Shown one piece after another: positions 18,223 to 25,907 of a stretch of 64,000 nt of DNA. The stretch is taken from the NCBI RefSeq assembly GCF_001636315.1, contig NZ_KV440949.1:5040084-5104083 (forward strand), in the 5' to 3' direction. The translations under genes and the position numbers were made by a program. Positions within the stretch are counted from its first letter, which is position 1, and the number at the start of each line of letters is the position of its first letter. The notes beneath the pieces are model-generated. The model saw only the letters and a program-made list of their open reading frames with translations, was not told where the DNA came from and made no database searches. This stretch comes from Neobacillus mesonae (GTDB taxonomy: Bacteria > Bacillota > Bacilli > Bacillales > Cytobacillaceae).

Positions 18223-18747
18223 ATGAACAAGAGAAATATCCAAGTATCCCTAAGACAAGGAAACATAAATGATGCAGAAGCTATTTTAGAACTTCAAAAG
18301 GAAGTTCTTTCAGAAAGTAAATTTATGATTTCGATAATAGAAGAATATCAAGAAACTACGGAGCAATTAAGAAACTGGATTGAAAAAATCTTAAATAATA
18401 AAAGAGAAAAGCTAATTGTAGCGGAAAGCAAAGGGCAGATTGTTGGTTTGATTGTTTTTCGCTCAAAAAGTACTAAAAGGCTTTCTCATACAGGTTCTTT
18501 TACAGCAATGGTCAAAAAACAGTACCGCAATCAAGGCATTGGTAAACTACTAATTAAAGAACTTTTAAACTGGGCTGAACATAACCCTTTAGTAGAAAAA
18601 GTAAGTTTAGGTGTTTTATCAACAAATCAACGTGCAATCGAATTGTACAAAAGTATGGGATTTGTTGAAGAAGGACGAAAAATTAAAGAGGTTAAGTTTA
18701 GTGATGACTTGTATGTAGATGATATTCTTATGTATAAACTGGTTTAA
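18223..18747 (+). CDS. GNAT family N-acetyltransferase (RimI/RimL-like)
   Basis: A 174-residue acetyltransferase with the acetyl-CoA motif VKKQYRNQGIGKLLIKELL (about residues 105-123), followed by VSLGVLSTNQRAIELYKSMGF, the pattern of ribosomal-protein and related N-acetyltransferases. The RBS AAAGGGGGA precedes the ATG. It stands alone before the repeat region. The substrate is unknown. Confidence 0.85.
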   Translation: MNKRNIQVSLRQGNINDAEAILELQKEVLSESKFMISIIEEYQETTEQLRNWIEKILNNKREKLIVAESKGQIVGLIVFRSKSTKRLSHTGSFTAMVKKQYRNQGIGKLLIKELLNWAEHNPLVEKVSLGVLSTNQRAIELYKSMGFVEEGRKIKEVKFSDDLYVDDILMYKLV

Positions 18748-18832
18748 CTCCAACCTTTTTATCTAACAGAGTGCGACTTATAAGGTATGATTTTGTTTGC
18801 TAAGAAAAGACTCATAGTACTCATAGTAGCGC

Positions 18833-18936
18833 GTATTCATGATTTTATCTCACAGATGCGCATTATGAAAGGATCATTGTGCATGTATTCAGGATTTATT
18901 GCCTCAGATGCGACTATGAAAAACGCATAGTGCGGC
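18833..18936. repeat. Two degenerate 52-bp repeat units with stem-loops
   Basis: GTATTCATGATTTTATCT at 18833 recurs as GTATTCAGGATTTATTG at 18885, a period of exactly 52. Each unit holds short inverted arms, for example ATGCGCA/TGTGCAT and GCGACTATG/CATAGTGCG. No gene is seen from 18748 to 19492; this tract and the larger array that follows fill most of it. Confidence 0.55.
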
Positions 18937-19073
18937 GGGCTGTTTTTTAATTTGATCGAGCAAGTCAGTAAATAAGGATATTTTTAAAACATGATGAAAA
19001 AAGGTAAATCAAGTTTTCATAGAATAATTATAGAAAAACTACAGGAGATTCGAATGTCTAATAAAAGCTGGGG

Positions 19074-19442
19074 GCATAGAAAGGGTATACGCGAACGAGC
19101 GGTAGAAAAAGAAGAGAGGCCGGTCGAATAGAAAGAGTATATGCGACCGAGCGTCAGAAAAAGAAGGTCCACCGGTCGCATAGAAAGAGTATATGCGACC
19201 GAGCGCCAGAAAAAGAGGAGCCGTCGGTCGCATAGAAAGGGTATATGCGACTGAGCGGCAGAAAAAGAAGAGAGGCCGGTCGAATAGAAAGGGCATATGC
19301 GACTGAGCGGCAGAAAAAGAAGAGTAATTGGTCGCATAGAAAGAGTATACGCGACTGAGCGGTAGAAAAAGAAGAGCCGTCAGTCGAATAGAAAGAGTAT
19401 ACGCGACCGAGCATCAGAAATAGATGCACTTTCGGTCGCATA
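19074..19442. repeat. Tandem array of seven 52-bp stem-loop repeats
   Basis: Seven units start at 19074, 19126, 19178, 19230, 19282, 19334 and 19386, with a partial eighth at 19438. Read from GGTC, a typical unit is GGTCGCATA, nine bases GAAAGAGTA, TATGCGACC (a perfect nine-base inverted repeat), then a purine-rich linker such as GAGCGCCAGAAAAAGAGGAG. Copies differ at several positions. The array has no stop codon in any minus frame, so it produces three long spurious reading frames; 52 is not a multiple of three, which argues against coding. No RBS precedes them. Confidence 0.9.
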
Positions 19443-19492
19443 AATAAAAACCGCAGCTATTTTTTATTGTATTAAGGGAAAGGGGGATCCCA

Positions 19493-19732
19493 TTGGCTTT
19501 TAATGATACGTTTAATATTGGTGCACATGCAATAATATTTAATTCAGAGGGTGAGGTCCTTCTGTTAAAACGGACATATGGGAATATGGGGTGAGGTTTG
19601 CCAGGTTGGGGTATTGACCTGGTAATCAAGCGTTATATCGAGAATGTAGTGAAGAACTTGGGTTAGATGTCCTAATATTCATTACTAAGTAAAGGGAATT
19701 TAGATGCTTTTTTTATTGAAGTAAGGAGTAGC
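19493..19732 (+). pseudogene. Nudix hydrolase, degraded
   Basis: A TTG start with AAAGGGGGA upstream opens the frame MAFNDTFNIGAHAII..EVLLLKRTYGNMG, which is a Nudix N-terminus. A TGA replaces an expected Trp codon (GNMG-stop-GLPGWG), and a frameshift follows, since the Nudix box remnant ALYRECSEELGLDV lies in another frame. A further TAA comes at about 19690. The true protein would be about 130-150 residues. At least three lesions make it a firm pseudogene; the end is approximate. Confidence 0.75.
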
Positions 19733-19769
19733 ATACATATTGAAAAAATTAGTTCAGGAGAGTTAACCA

Positions 19770-20516
19770 ATGAAATTGGGGGAACCAATTGCTACTGGAA
19801 ATACAGCAAAAATATATCTTTTTGAAAACAAGATTATCAAAATATTTAATGACTTTTTGCCAGATACGGCAGCATTATATGAAGCAAATAAGCAAAAATT
19901 TGTTTATTCGTGTGGACTTTCCGTTCCTAAAGTATTAGATATTACGAAGATAGATGGCAAACAGGCAATAATTATGGAATATATTAAGGGAAGAACATTT
20001 GGCGATTTATTATATGAAAACATGGAACAAGCAGAGCTTTACCTGAACATTTCAGTTGATATCCATCAAAAAATCCATAACGTTGCAGCTGATTCGTTGG
20101 AACCTATGTCCGAGAAATGGAGAAGGCAAATTGAATCTGTACAAATGCTAAAAAAAAGATAAAAGTCATTTTTATTAAACAAACTTGAATCAATGTCATA
20201 TACCAGCAGGCTTTGTCACGGGGATTTTCATTTGTTTAACTTAATTATGTCAGAGAATAATGTGACAATAATTGATTGGGTAGATGCAAGTTCGGGTGAT
20301 ATACGTGCAGACATATGCAGAGCGTATCTTTTGTATTCACAATTTTCAATGGAATTAGCGGATCAGTACTTAAGGCTATATAGTGATAAAAGCGGCTTAG
20401 CAAAAGAGGACATATTTCAATGGGCTCCAATAATAGCTGGGGCAAGATTATCTGAGATTGTTTGTACAGAAAAAAACGAACGACTAATTGAAATAATAAA
20501 TTTTTACTGCCCATAA
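19770..20516 (+). pseudogene. APH-family phosphotransferase with one in-frame stop
   Basis: The frame from 19770 reads MKLGEPIATGNTAKIYLFE, an APH/kinase-like N-lobe, to a TAA at 20160-20162 (KKR-stop), and then continues in the same frame through KSFLLNKLESMSYTSRLCHG to a natural stop at 20514. Both catalytic motifs lie after the stop: HGDFHLFNL and IIDWVDASSGD. Total length would be about 248 residues, normal for this family. A single change could restore it, so a recent mutation, a sequencing error or readthrough are all possible. The RBS CAGGAGAG is kept. Confidence 0.75.
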
Positions 20517-20618
20517 TAATGAACACTGGCTAAAGGAGGAGCAGCCTCCCTAGACCGGAAATGAAAGAAAGAGTAACAAAGCTTTTATTATAAATAGTGA
20601 AGCAATAAACAAAAGTAA

Positions 20619-20655
20619 ACCGCATTTTAGACATATCTAATTTGCGGTATTTTTA
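20619..20655 (+). terminator. Probable terminator after the APH pseudogene
   Basis: ACCGCA pairs with TGCGGT, with further pairing inside (TTAGA/TCTAA), followed by ATTTTTAT. Confidence 0.6.
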
Positions 20656-20728
20656 TTTCAATTTTATACCCGCCGATTATACTAATTTTGGAAAATGATT
20701 TTAAAATTAAAGTAATTTCGTAACAACA

Positions 20729-20749
20729 ATACTGTACGATACATAGTAT
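20729..20749. promoter_or_regulatory. PadR-type operator, copy 1
   Basis: Twenty-one bases ATACTGTACGATACATAGTA(T), an imperfect palindrome with ATACT/AGTAT ends. A second copy starts exactly 28 bases downstream. Position before the padR gene suggests autoregulation. Confidence 0.65.
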
Positions 20750-20756
20750 AAAACAA

Positions 20757-20777
20757 ATACTGTATGACATATAGTAT
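20757..20777. promoter_or_regulatory. PadR-type operator, copy 2
   Basis: ATACTGTATGACATATAGTA(T), differing from copy 1 at a few central bases only. It ends 27 bases before the padR start codon at 20805. PadR proteins bind such inverted ATAC/GTAT sites as dimers. Confidence 0.65.
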
Positions 20778-20804
20778 TAAAAATACAAAAATGAGGTGGG
20801 TGAA

Positions 20805-21152
20805 ATGAGTCAATTATTAAATTCATTAGCAACAGAGCTTAGGCGTGGAACGTTAACATTAGCGGTTTTAAGTCAGTTAAGAAGTCCCCAGTATGGATAT
20901 TCGCTTGTTCAGTTATTGGAGGCATCGGGGATTGCCATAGATCAAAGCACTTTGTATCCATTGCTTCGCAGATTAGAAAAACAGGAGCTAGTGTCGAGCA
21001 GCTGGGATACTTCTGAGAGCCGGCCCCGTAAGTATTATGTGTTAAGTGAATACGGGTTGGAGATATTTTTGCAGTTAAAAAAGGAATGGATTCAGAATTC
21101 GAAAGAACTTTATAACTTATTAAAGGGAGAGGAAGATGATGAATCTAATTGA
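20805..21152 (+). CDS. PadR-family transcriptional regulator
   Basis: A 115-residue winged-helix regulator. The PadR pattern is clear: LRRGTLTLAVLSQLRSPQYG, then GIAIDQSTLYPLLRRLEKQE and SRPRKYYVLSEYG. The ATG at 20805 has GAGGTGGGTG upstream; an in-frame GTG at 20796 falls inside that RBS and is unlikely. Its last codons overlap the start of the HAAS membrane gene, the usual PadR partner. Twin palindromic operators upstream suggest it represses its own operon; the inducer is unknown. Confidence 0.9.
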   Translation: MSQLLNSLATELRRGTLTLAVLSQLRSPQYGYSLVQLLEASGIAIDQSTLYPLLRRLEKQELVSSSWDTSESRPRKYYVLSEYGLEIFLQLKKEWIQNSKELYNLLKGEEDDESN

Positions 21153-22137
21153 TGTATATATTCAGGAAGTTACTCGAAGACTGCCTGAAAAAAACCGTGA
21201 GGATATTGCACTGGAGTTACGGTCGACTATTGAGGATATGCTGCCGGAGGAACACAACGAGCAAGATGTCAAGACAGTTCTTGAAAAATTAGGGAGTCCT
21301 GTCACATTGGCTGCTGGCTATCTAGATCGGCCAATGCACTTAATTGGTCCACGCTATTTTGATGTATATATGACACTGCTTAAAATGATTTTACCGATTG
21401 CGGCTGTCATTTCGTTAATTTCGATGATAGCTCAATATTTTATTGGCAATGGGGGAGAAGAGGCGGTAATAAATGTTGTTTTGGGCTTGATAGGCGGGGG
21501 AGTAAAGAAAATCATTGAAGTAGGAATCCAAGTATTCTTCTGGCTAACACTTGTGTTTGCTGTTATAGAACGAACAGTTAAAGGGAAAGATTGCGAGCCA
21601 CTAACCGCTAGCCTAAAAAAATGGACGCCTGATGATTTGAAGAGCATCGCTTATATTCCTAAGAAAAAGGCGATTTCAAAATGTGAAGTATTTGGAAGTT
21701 TGATGTGGACAGCAATCTGGGCAACACTTTATTTTTATGCGAATCAGCTTGTAGGTGTATATGAGGGAAGTGGAGACAGACTAGATTTTGTAATACCAGC
21801 TTTCAATCAAGAGGTTTTGCTTCGGTATTGGCCAATCGTTGTGATTGTAATTGTTTTCGAAATAGCAGTATCTCTTTATAAATTGATAAAAAGACAATGG
21901 ACAAAAAGAATGGCGACTGTTAATTCTGTCCTCCAGTTCATTGGCACCATTGTATTTATTGTCATATTATTAGATTCAAATCTGTTTAACAACGATTATA
22001 TTACGTATTTGTCGAATTTATTTGCGACGACTACTAATCAATTAAAAACATGGATGGTTGGCGGTGGAATTTTCATCTATATGATATCTGCCGCAATCAG
22101 TGCGTTTGATGGATTCCGCAAGGCAAGAATTCGTTAA
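21136..22137 (+). CDS. HAAS-domain membrane protein
   Basis: A 333-residue protein with an N-terminal cytoplasmic HAAS/DUF1700-type helical domain (YIQEVTRRLPEKNREDIALELR, then LEKLGSPVTLAAGYLDRP) and six or so membrane segments after residue 80. HAAS domains are typically coupled to PadR regulators in Bacillota and are thought to transmit a membrane signal; the present gene overlaps padR by 17 bases. Start is ATG at 21136 or 21139, both after AGGGAGAGG. The target of this membrane protein is unknown. Confidence 0.8.
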   Translation: MMNLIDVYIQEVTRRLPEKNREDIALELRSTIEDMLPEEHNEQDVKTVLEKLGSPVTLAAGYLDRPMHLIGPRYFDVYMTLLKMILPIAAVISLISMIAQYFIGNGGEEAVINVVLGLIGGGVKKIIEVGIQVFFWLTLVFAVIERTVKGKDCEPLTASLKKWTPDDLKSIAYIPKKKAISKCEVFGSLMWTAIWATLYFYANQLVGVYEGSGDRLDFVIPAFNQEVLLRYWPIVVIVIVFEIAVSLYKLIKRQWTKRMATVNSVLQFIGTIVFIVILLDSNLFNNDYITYLSNLFATTTNQLKTWMVGGGIFIYMISAAISAFDGFRKARIR

Positions 22138-22171
22138 ACTGTAGTGCTTACTAGATTAACCGTGAACCGTA

Positions 22172-22200
22172 CTGATAATCAATTTGATTATCAGTTTTTT
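22172..22200 (+). terminator. Rho-independent terminator
   Basis: CTGATAATC pairs with GATTATCAG around AATTT, followed by six T. Nothing else is seen between 22201 and the next RBS. Confidence 0.9.
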
Positions 22201-22387
22201 GGTTGGTGAAATATTCCAACATAAAATAATTGAAATTACAGGTGATTGTGATGGCCGGTATCTTTTCAAAACAATAAAAATTTAGTAAATGAAGGAAATT
22301 ATCTATTAATACTAGAATATCTTATGAAAAACATCTTAAAAACTGCCGGTGGGAATAATTTTTTAATTATCAATGGGAGGGATTTTT

Positions 22388-22750
22388 ATGATTCTTGGTT
22401 TACATCACGCTCAGATTACGATTCCAAAGGGTGCTGAAGAAGAGGGGAAAAAGTTTTATTGTGGAATTCTCGAATTACCTGAGAAAGAAAAGCCCGAATC
22501 ACTAAAGGGGCGTGGAGGATTTTGGTTAGTAGTTGGTGATAAAGAAGTACATATTGGTACAGAAGATGGTTTTGACCGATTAAAAACAAAAGCCCATTTA
22601 GCTTATCAAGTAGAGGATATATCGTTTTGGAGAAGTAAATTAGAACAAAATAATATTCAGATAATGGAGGGAGTTCCGATTACTGGATTTAAACGTTTTG
22701 AGTTTAGAGACCCATTCGGAAACAGGGTAGAAATGATTCAGGAAATTTAG
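22388..22750 (+). CDS. VOC-family protein (glyoxalase-like)
   Basis: A 120-residue vicinal-oxygen-chelate protein. It starts MILGLHHAQITIPKGAEEEG with a putative metal histidine, and ends FEFRDPFGNRVEMIQ, with the C-terminal metal glutamate. The paired beta-alpha-beta-beta-beta modules fit the size. Start at 22388 after GGGAGGG; an ATG at 22373 lies upstream of that RBS and is not used. The family covers glyoxalases, dioxygenases and fosfomycin-type resistance proteins; the activity cannot be told. Confidence 0.8.
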   Translation: MILGLHHAQITIPKGAEEEGKKFYCGILELPEKEKPESLKGRGGFWLVVGDKEVHIGTEDGFDRLKTKAHLAYQVEDISFWRSKLEQNNIQIMEGVPITGFKRFEFRDPFGNRVEMIQEI

Positions 22751-22887
22751 TTATTACGCTAAATTTATGTTAACATTTTAAAAATATTAGAAATAACTGA
22801 GAGTAGAAATGAACAGAATCATATGTTGTGTAAAATAACTGGCCAACACTTATACTAAAGTAGAATAAAGAAATTGGAGGGATATAA

Positions 22888-23586
22888 GTGCAAATTGAAA
22901 TGTGGACTGACTTTGCTTGACCATTTTGCTATATTGGCAAAAGGCATCTGGAGGATGCAATTAAACAGATTGATCACCCTATTGAAGTGACGTATCGATG
23001 CTTCGAGCTTGACCCGAACATGGGTAAAGATATAAAGGAAAACATTTATGAGGCGCTGGCTAAAAAATATGGCATGAGTATTGCTCAAGCAAAAGCCAAT
23101 ACTCAAAACATGGTACAAATGGCCAAGAATGCTGGGCTGGATTATCATATGGATACTCTTATTTTAACGAACACCTTTGATGCCCATCGTTTGACGATGT
23201 ATGCAAAAACTAAAGGTTTAATGAAAGAAATGACGGAACGAATTTTGCATGCTCATTTTACTGAATCTAAACACATTGGCGATCATCAAACATTAATCGA
23301 GCTGGCAGTAGAAGTAGGCTTGGATCGTGAAGCTGTCGAAAAAATGCTTACCAGTAATGAGATGGCGGATTCCGTACGTGCTGACGAGCAGATGGCCCAG
23401 CAATATCGAATTACAGGGGTTCCATTCTTTTTGATTAATAAAAAATACGCGCTATCTGGTGCCCAGCCAACCGAGATGTTTGTTCAGGCATTACAAAAAG
23501 TCATTGCAGAAGATGAAATTGTCGTATTAGAGAGCCAAGATGGACTGAACTGTGATGAAAATGGATGTGAAATTCCTAAAAATTAG
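22888..23586 (+). CDS. DsbA/FrnE-family oxidoreductase with TGA at the first active-site Cys codon
   Basis: From a GTG at 22888 (RBS TTGGAGGG) the frame reads VQIEMWTDFA, then TGA at 22918-22920, then PFCYIGKRHLE and on without interruption to 23586, 232 codons in all. FrnE-type DsbA proteins have DFxCPFCYIGK at this place, so TGA stands exactly at the first redox Cys (C-P-F-C). The rest, including VRADEQMAQQYRITGVPFF with its cis-proline loop and the C-terminal DCDE-like tail, is intact. Either the codon is read as selenocysteine (U-P-F-C) or the gene is broken by one nonsense change. The usual downstream-start reading (22987) would lack the active site. Selenoprotein genes elsewhere in the genome are not visible here. 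Confidence 0.7.
22921..22960 (+). promoter_or_regulatory. Candidate bacterial SECIS-like hairpin after the TGA
   Basis: GCATC at 22944 pairs with GATGC at 22954 around the five-base loop TGGAG. The first loop G is 30 bases after the TGA, within the 16-37 range quoted for bacterial SECIS elements, which need a G at the first or second loop position. A second hairpin, TTTTGC/GCAAAA, lies at 22924-22942. Both stretches are also constrained by coding, so the pairing may be chance. Confidence 0.3.
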
Positions 23587-23614
23587 GTCTTCTTAATATA
23601 AAGTTTTAGCTTAA

Positions 23615-23643
23615 CGACTGCCAAACAGGGCAGTCGTTTTTTT
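23615..23643 (+). terminator. Rho-independent terminator
   Basis: CGACTGCC pairs with GGCAGTCG around six bases, followed by seven T. Confidence 0.9.
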
Positions 23644-23807
23644 ATCATTAAAATTGAAATTATTACAAACTTTTTTCGTCATTATTACGTCAAATTTATG
23701 GACTATCGTTAGACGAACTTTATTATAATCAGTTAACAAAACTTTGACTTTTTAGGGTTCAATCTAATGTTAGGGGGAATACAGATAAAAATTACTAGGG
23801 GATTAAG

Positions 23808-24689
23808 ATGAAAATTAAGAGAAAACGGATCAGAAGAAATGTAGAGAGAGGAATTATTGGATTTATTTTACTTATTATGGCCAGCTTTGTTTACATGAAA
23901 TCAGAATATAACATTGTGGCGGTGGCGAAAAAGCAGCCATCCACCAAAAATGCATCAACTGTCCATCATGCGCCAATACATAAGCAGTCTATCAAAGGTT
24001 CACCATTGGCTGCATCGATTGCCAAAAAGGAAAAAGAAGAGAAGAGTAAAAAAATTGTTTATTTAACATTCGATGATGGACCATCGGCTGATGCTGCTGA
24101 ATTACTTGATACATTAGACAAATATGGGGCGAAAGCAACTTTTTGTATGTTAGCACCTAATATTGAAAGGCATGCGGAAGTCGTTCAGCGGATGGTCCAA
24201 GAGGGTTACGGACTAGGATTACATGGTGTAACACATGACGCCCATCAATTCTATCATTCTAAAACCAGTGCATTACATGAATTGCAAGAGGCTCAAGCCG
24301 TTTTAGAGAAGATCGGCGGGGTTAAAACAAATCTTGTGAGAACCCCTTATGGAAGTGTCCCTTTTTTGCTTGATTCCTACCGTGAAGTAATGGAGTCATC
24401 TGGATTTCAAATTTGGGATTGGGATATAGACAGTGAAGACTGGGACAAGGGAAGTGCATTTGTTTCACATGTTATCAATAGAATTGACCTTTTAGCAAAG
24501 GGAGGAGAACATCCGATTATATTAATGCATGATCGCGGCCATACCATTAAGTATTTGCCGACTTTATTAAAATGGTTAAATGATAATCATTATGAAACCG
24601 GAGATCTTGATGGAAGCATGGAAGCTTTCCATTTCAACTGTAATAACAGATGTCGTCCCATCGATGGTGATCAGAAAGCAAAATTATGA
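23808..24689 (+). CDS. Polysaccharide deacetylase (peptidoglycan GlcNAc deacetylase-like)
   Basis: A 293-residue protein with a basic N-terminus and one membrane anchor (about residues 17-33), a linker rich in Lys, Ser and His, and a CE4 NodB domain from about residue 80. Motifs are YLTFDDGPSAD, LGLHGVTHDAHQFYHS with the two metal histidines, and RTPYGSVPFLLD. The C-terminal IILMHDRGH completes the site. It should act on the wall, like PgdA-type enzymes that deacetylate GlcNAc and give lysozyme resistance. It is a single gene with a long 5' untranslated region. The second such enzyme in the window is at 7441. Confidence 0.85.
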   Translation: MKIKRKRIRRNVERGIIGFILLIMASFVYMKSEYNIVAVAKKQPSTKNASTVHHAPIHKQSIKGSPLAASIAKKEKEEKSKKIVYLTFDDGPSADAAELLDTLDKYGAKATFCMLAPNIERHAEVVQRMVQEGYGLGLHGVTHDAHQFYHSKTSALHELQEAQAVLEKIGGVKTNLVRTPYGSVPFLLDSYREVMESSGFQIWDWDIDSEDWDKGSAFVSHVINRIDLLAKGGEHPIILMHDRGHTIKYLPTLLKWLNDNHYETGDLDGSMEAFHFNCNNRCRPIDGDQKAKL

Positions 24690-24839
24690 ATGGGAACTGA
24701 AACTTTTTTAACATTTTAAACTCTAAATATGTAATGATGTTGACCTATGAGGGATTTGGCCTTGTAGGTCGTTATTTTGATAATTTGATAAATACTTTTC
24801 CTCTCCTGAGAAATAATAATACCAAAGGAGCGATGATGT

Positions 24840-24989
24840 ATGGATAGTGAAAAAGAATTTGTTGCAGCTGATTTATCATCAAATTTAATTAACGAAATTA
24901 AATCATTTGAACAGAAATTAAGCGAACAAAGCCAAAAACAGGTCGTGGTAATCGCGTATGAAAAGGATGAACTTCCAACGGAACGATAA
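24840..24989 (+). CDS. Small hypothetical protein
   Basis: A 49-residue frame with AAAGGAG nine bases before the ATG at 24840 and a hairpin terminator at its end. The product is acidic and Ser/Gln-rich, begins MDSEKEFVAADLSSNLINEI and has a short beta-like stretch VVVIAYEKDE. I do not recognise the family. The clean RBS and terminator support a real gene. Confidence 0.55.
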   Translation: MDSEKEFVAADLSSNLINEIKSFEQKLSEQSQKQVVVIAYEKDELPTER

Positions 24990-24995
24990 AACTTG

Positions 24996-25034
24996 GTAAA
25001 AAGCTTCGGTTATTTCCGGGGCTTTTTACTTTTT
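24996..25034 (+). terminator. Terminator after the small gene
   Basis: GTAAAAAGC pairs with GCTTTTTAC around a 16-base loop, followed by TTTTT. Confidence 0.75.
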
Positions 25035-25187
25035 CTCAGATAACAGCGAGAATAACAAGGACAATACGGCCTTTAGGTTAGGTGTATAATTGTAGTACCG
25101 AATATAAGTGTCATTCGACTTCAACTCTCCGTTTAAGATTCAGAGATATTTTACCTCCTGCATATAATGGTGATTTAAGAAAGGGCA

Positions 25188-25221
25188 AAAGAAAAAGGAC
25201 CTAGAGCGGCCCTTTTTCTTT
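25188..25221. terminator. Terminator of the NlpC/P60 gene
   Basis: AAAGAAAAAGG pairs with CCTTTTTCTTT, eight bases after the minus-strand stop codon. From 25035 to 25187 nothing is seen. Confidence 0.8.
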
Positions 25222-25228
25222 GAGGGAA

Positions 25229-25714
25229 TTAGTATTTTAATACACGTTTTGCCCCCACATAACGTTCTTTCCAGTATTTCGTGTTCAGGGATTGGTATTT
25301 AACGCCTGACGATGTTGCAGCTATGAATTTGCCATTTCCGTCATAAATGCCAACGAAAGATACGTTTTTGCCGTTTGTTTTAAAGAAGACTAAATCGCCT
25401 TGCTTTAATAGTGACTTCTTTACGGTTTTACCTAGTTTATATTGAGCGCTGGATGAATGAGGAAGGTTGATTTTGGCAGCGGAGGTCTTGAATACATACT
25501 GTGTATATCCCGACGCATCGAATCCGGTTTTCGGAGAGGTGCCACCCCATTTAAATTTTGTTCCAATCGAACGCTTCCCAACTTCAATTACTTCCTGCCC
25601 CCATGAAACAGATGCTTCTGCTTTTAATAACGGTGTCAATAACAGCGCAAATCCCATAATGAACGAAGTGACAAGTAACAATAGACGTTTTGGCAGACGA
25701 ACAGACATGGACAT
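25229..25714 (-). CDS. NlpC/P60-fold secreted protein lacking all catalytic residues
   Basis: A 161-residue protein with a signal peptide (about residues 1-35, ending AEAS) and an NlpC/P60 (C40) domain. The fold motifs are clear: WGGTSPKTGFDASGYTQYVF, KQGDLVFFKTNG, VSFVGIYDGNGKF and YVGAKRVL. Active members have Cys-His-His, in DCSG, SHVGIY and FIHAS. Here the positions are Ala67, Phe120 and Ala132, so no triad residue remains. It cannot be an ordinary endopeptidase; a wall-binding or regulatory role is an inference. RBS GGGGGAA. Confidence 0.85.
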   Translation of the reverse strand: MSMSVRLPKRLLLLVTSFIMGFALLLTPLLKAEASVSWGQEVIEVGKRSIGTKFKWGGTSPKTGFDASGYTQYVFKTSAAKINLPHSSSAQYKLGKTVKKSLLKQGDLVFFKTNGKNVSFVGIYDGNGKFIAATSSGVKYQSLNTKYWKERYVGAKRVLKY

Positions 25715-25818
25715 TGAAATTCCCCCATTTAATTATATTTGTTAGGTGTGCACACATATAGATAGACGTGATTGGAATTAACGAGTTACAGTTTATGGAA
25801 AATATTTTTATAAAAAAA

Positions 25819-25907
25819 GACGGTTCTTTGCTTCACAAATGAAGCAGAAGAACCGTCCCCGTGTATTCTTTGCTTCACAAATGAAGCAGAAGAACCGTCC
25901 CCGTGTA
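25819..25907. repeat. Palindromic GACGGTTC element with 42-bp tandem duplication
   Basis: A hairpin GACGGTTCTTTGCTTC..GAAGCAGAAGAACCGTC is followed by an exact second copy of the 42 bases from 25824 (25824-25865 and 25866-25907), the last base touching the stop codon of the next gene. Relatives lie at 27916, 51303 and 54707. Confidence 0.8.

Noticed and set aside
19017..19441. Three long minus-strand reading frames over the repeat array
   Set aside because: They arise because a 52-bp unit without stops is repeated; all three frames are open, there is no RBS, and the products are low-complexity Phe/Ser/Arg repeats.
19074..19442. CRISPR array
   Set aside because: There is no division into identical repeats and unique spacers; the whole 52-bp unit repeats with drift, and no cas gene is nearby.
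20796..20804. GTG start for padR
   Set aside because: The GTG is part of the Shine-Dalgarno sequence GAGGTGGGTG that serves the ATG at 20805.
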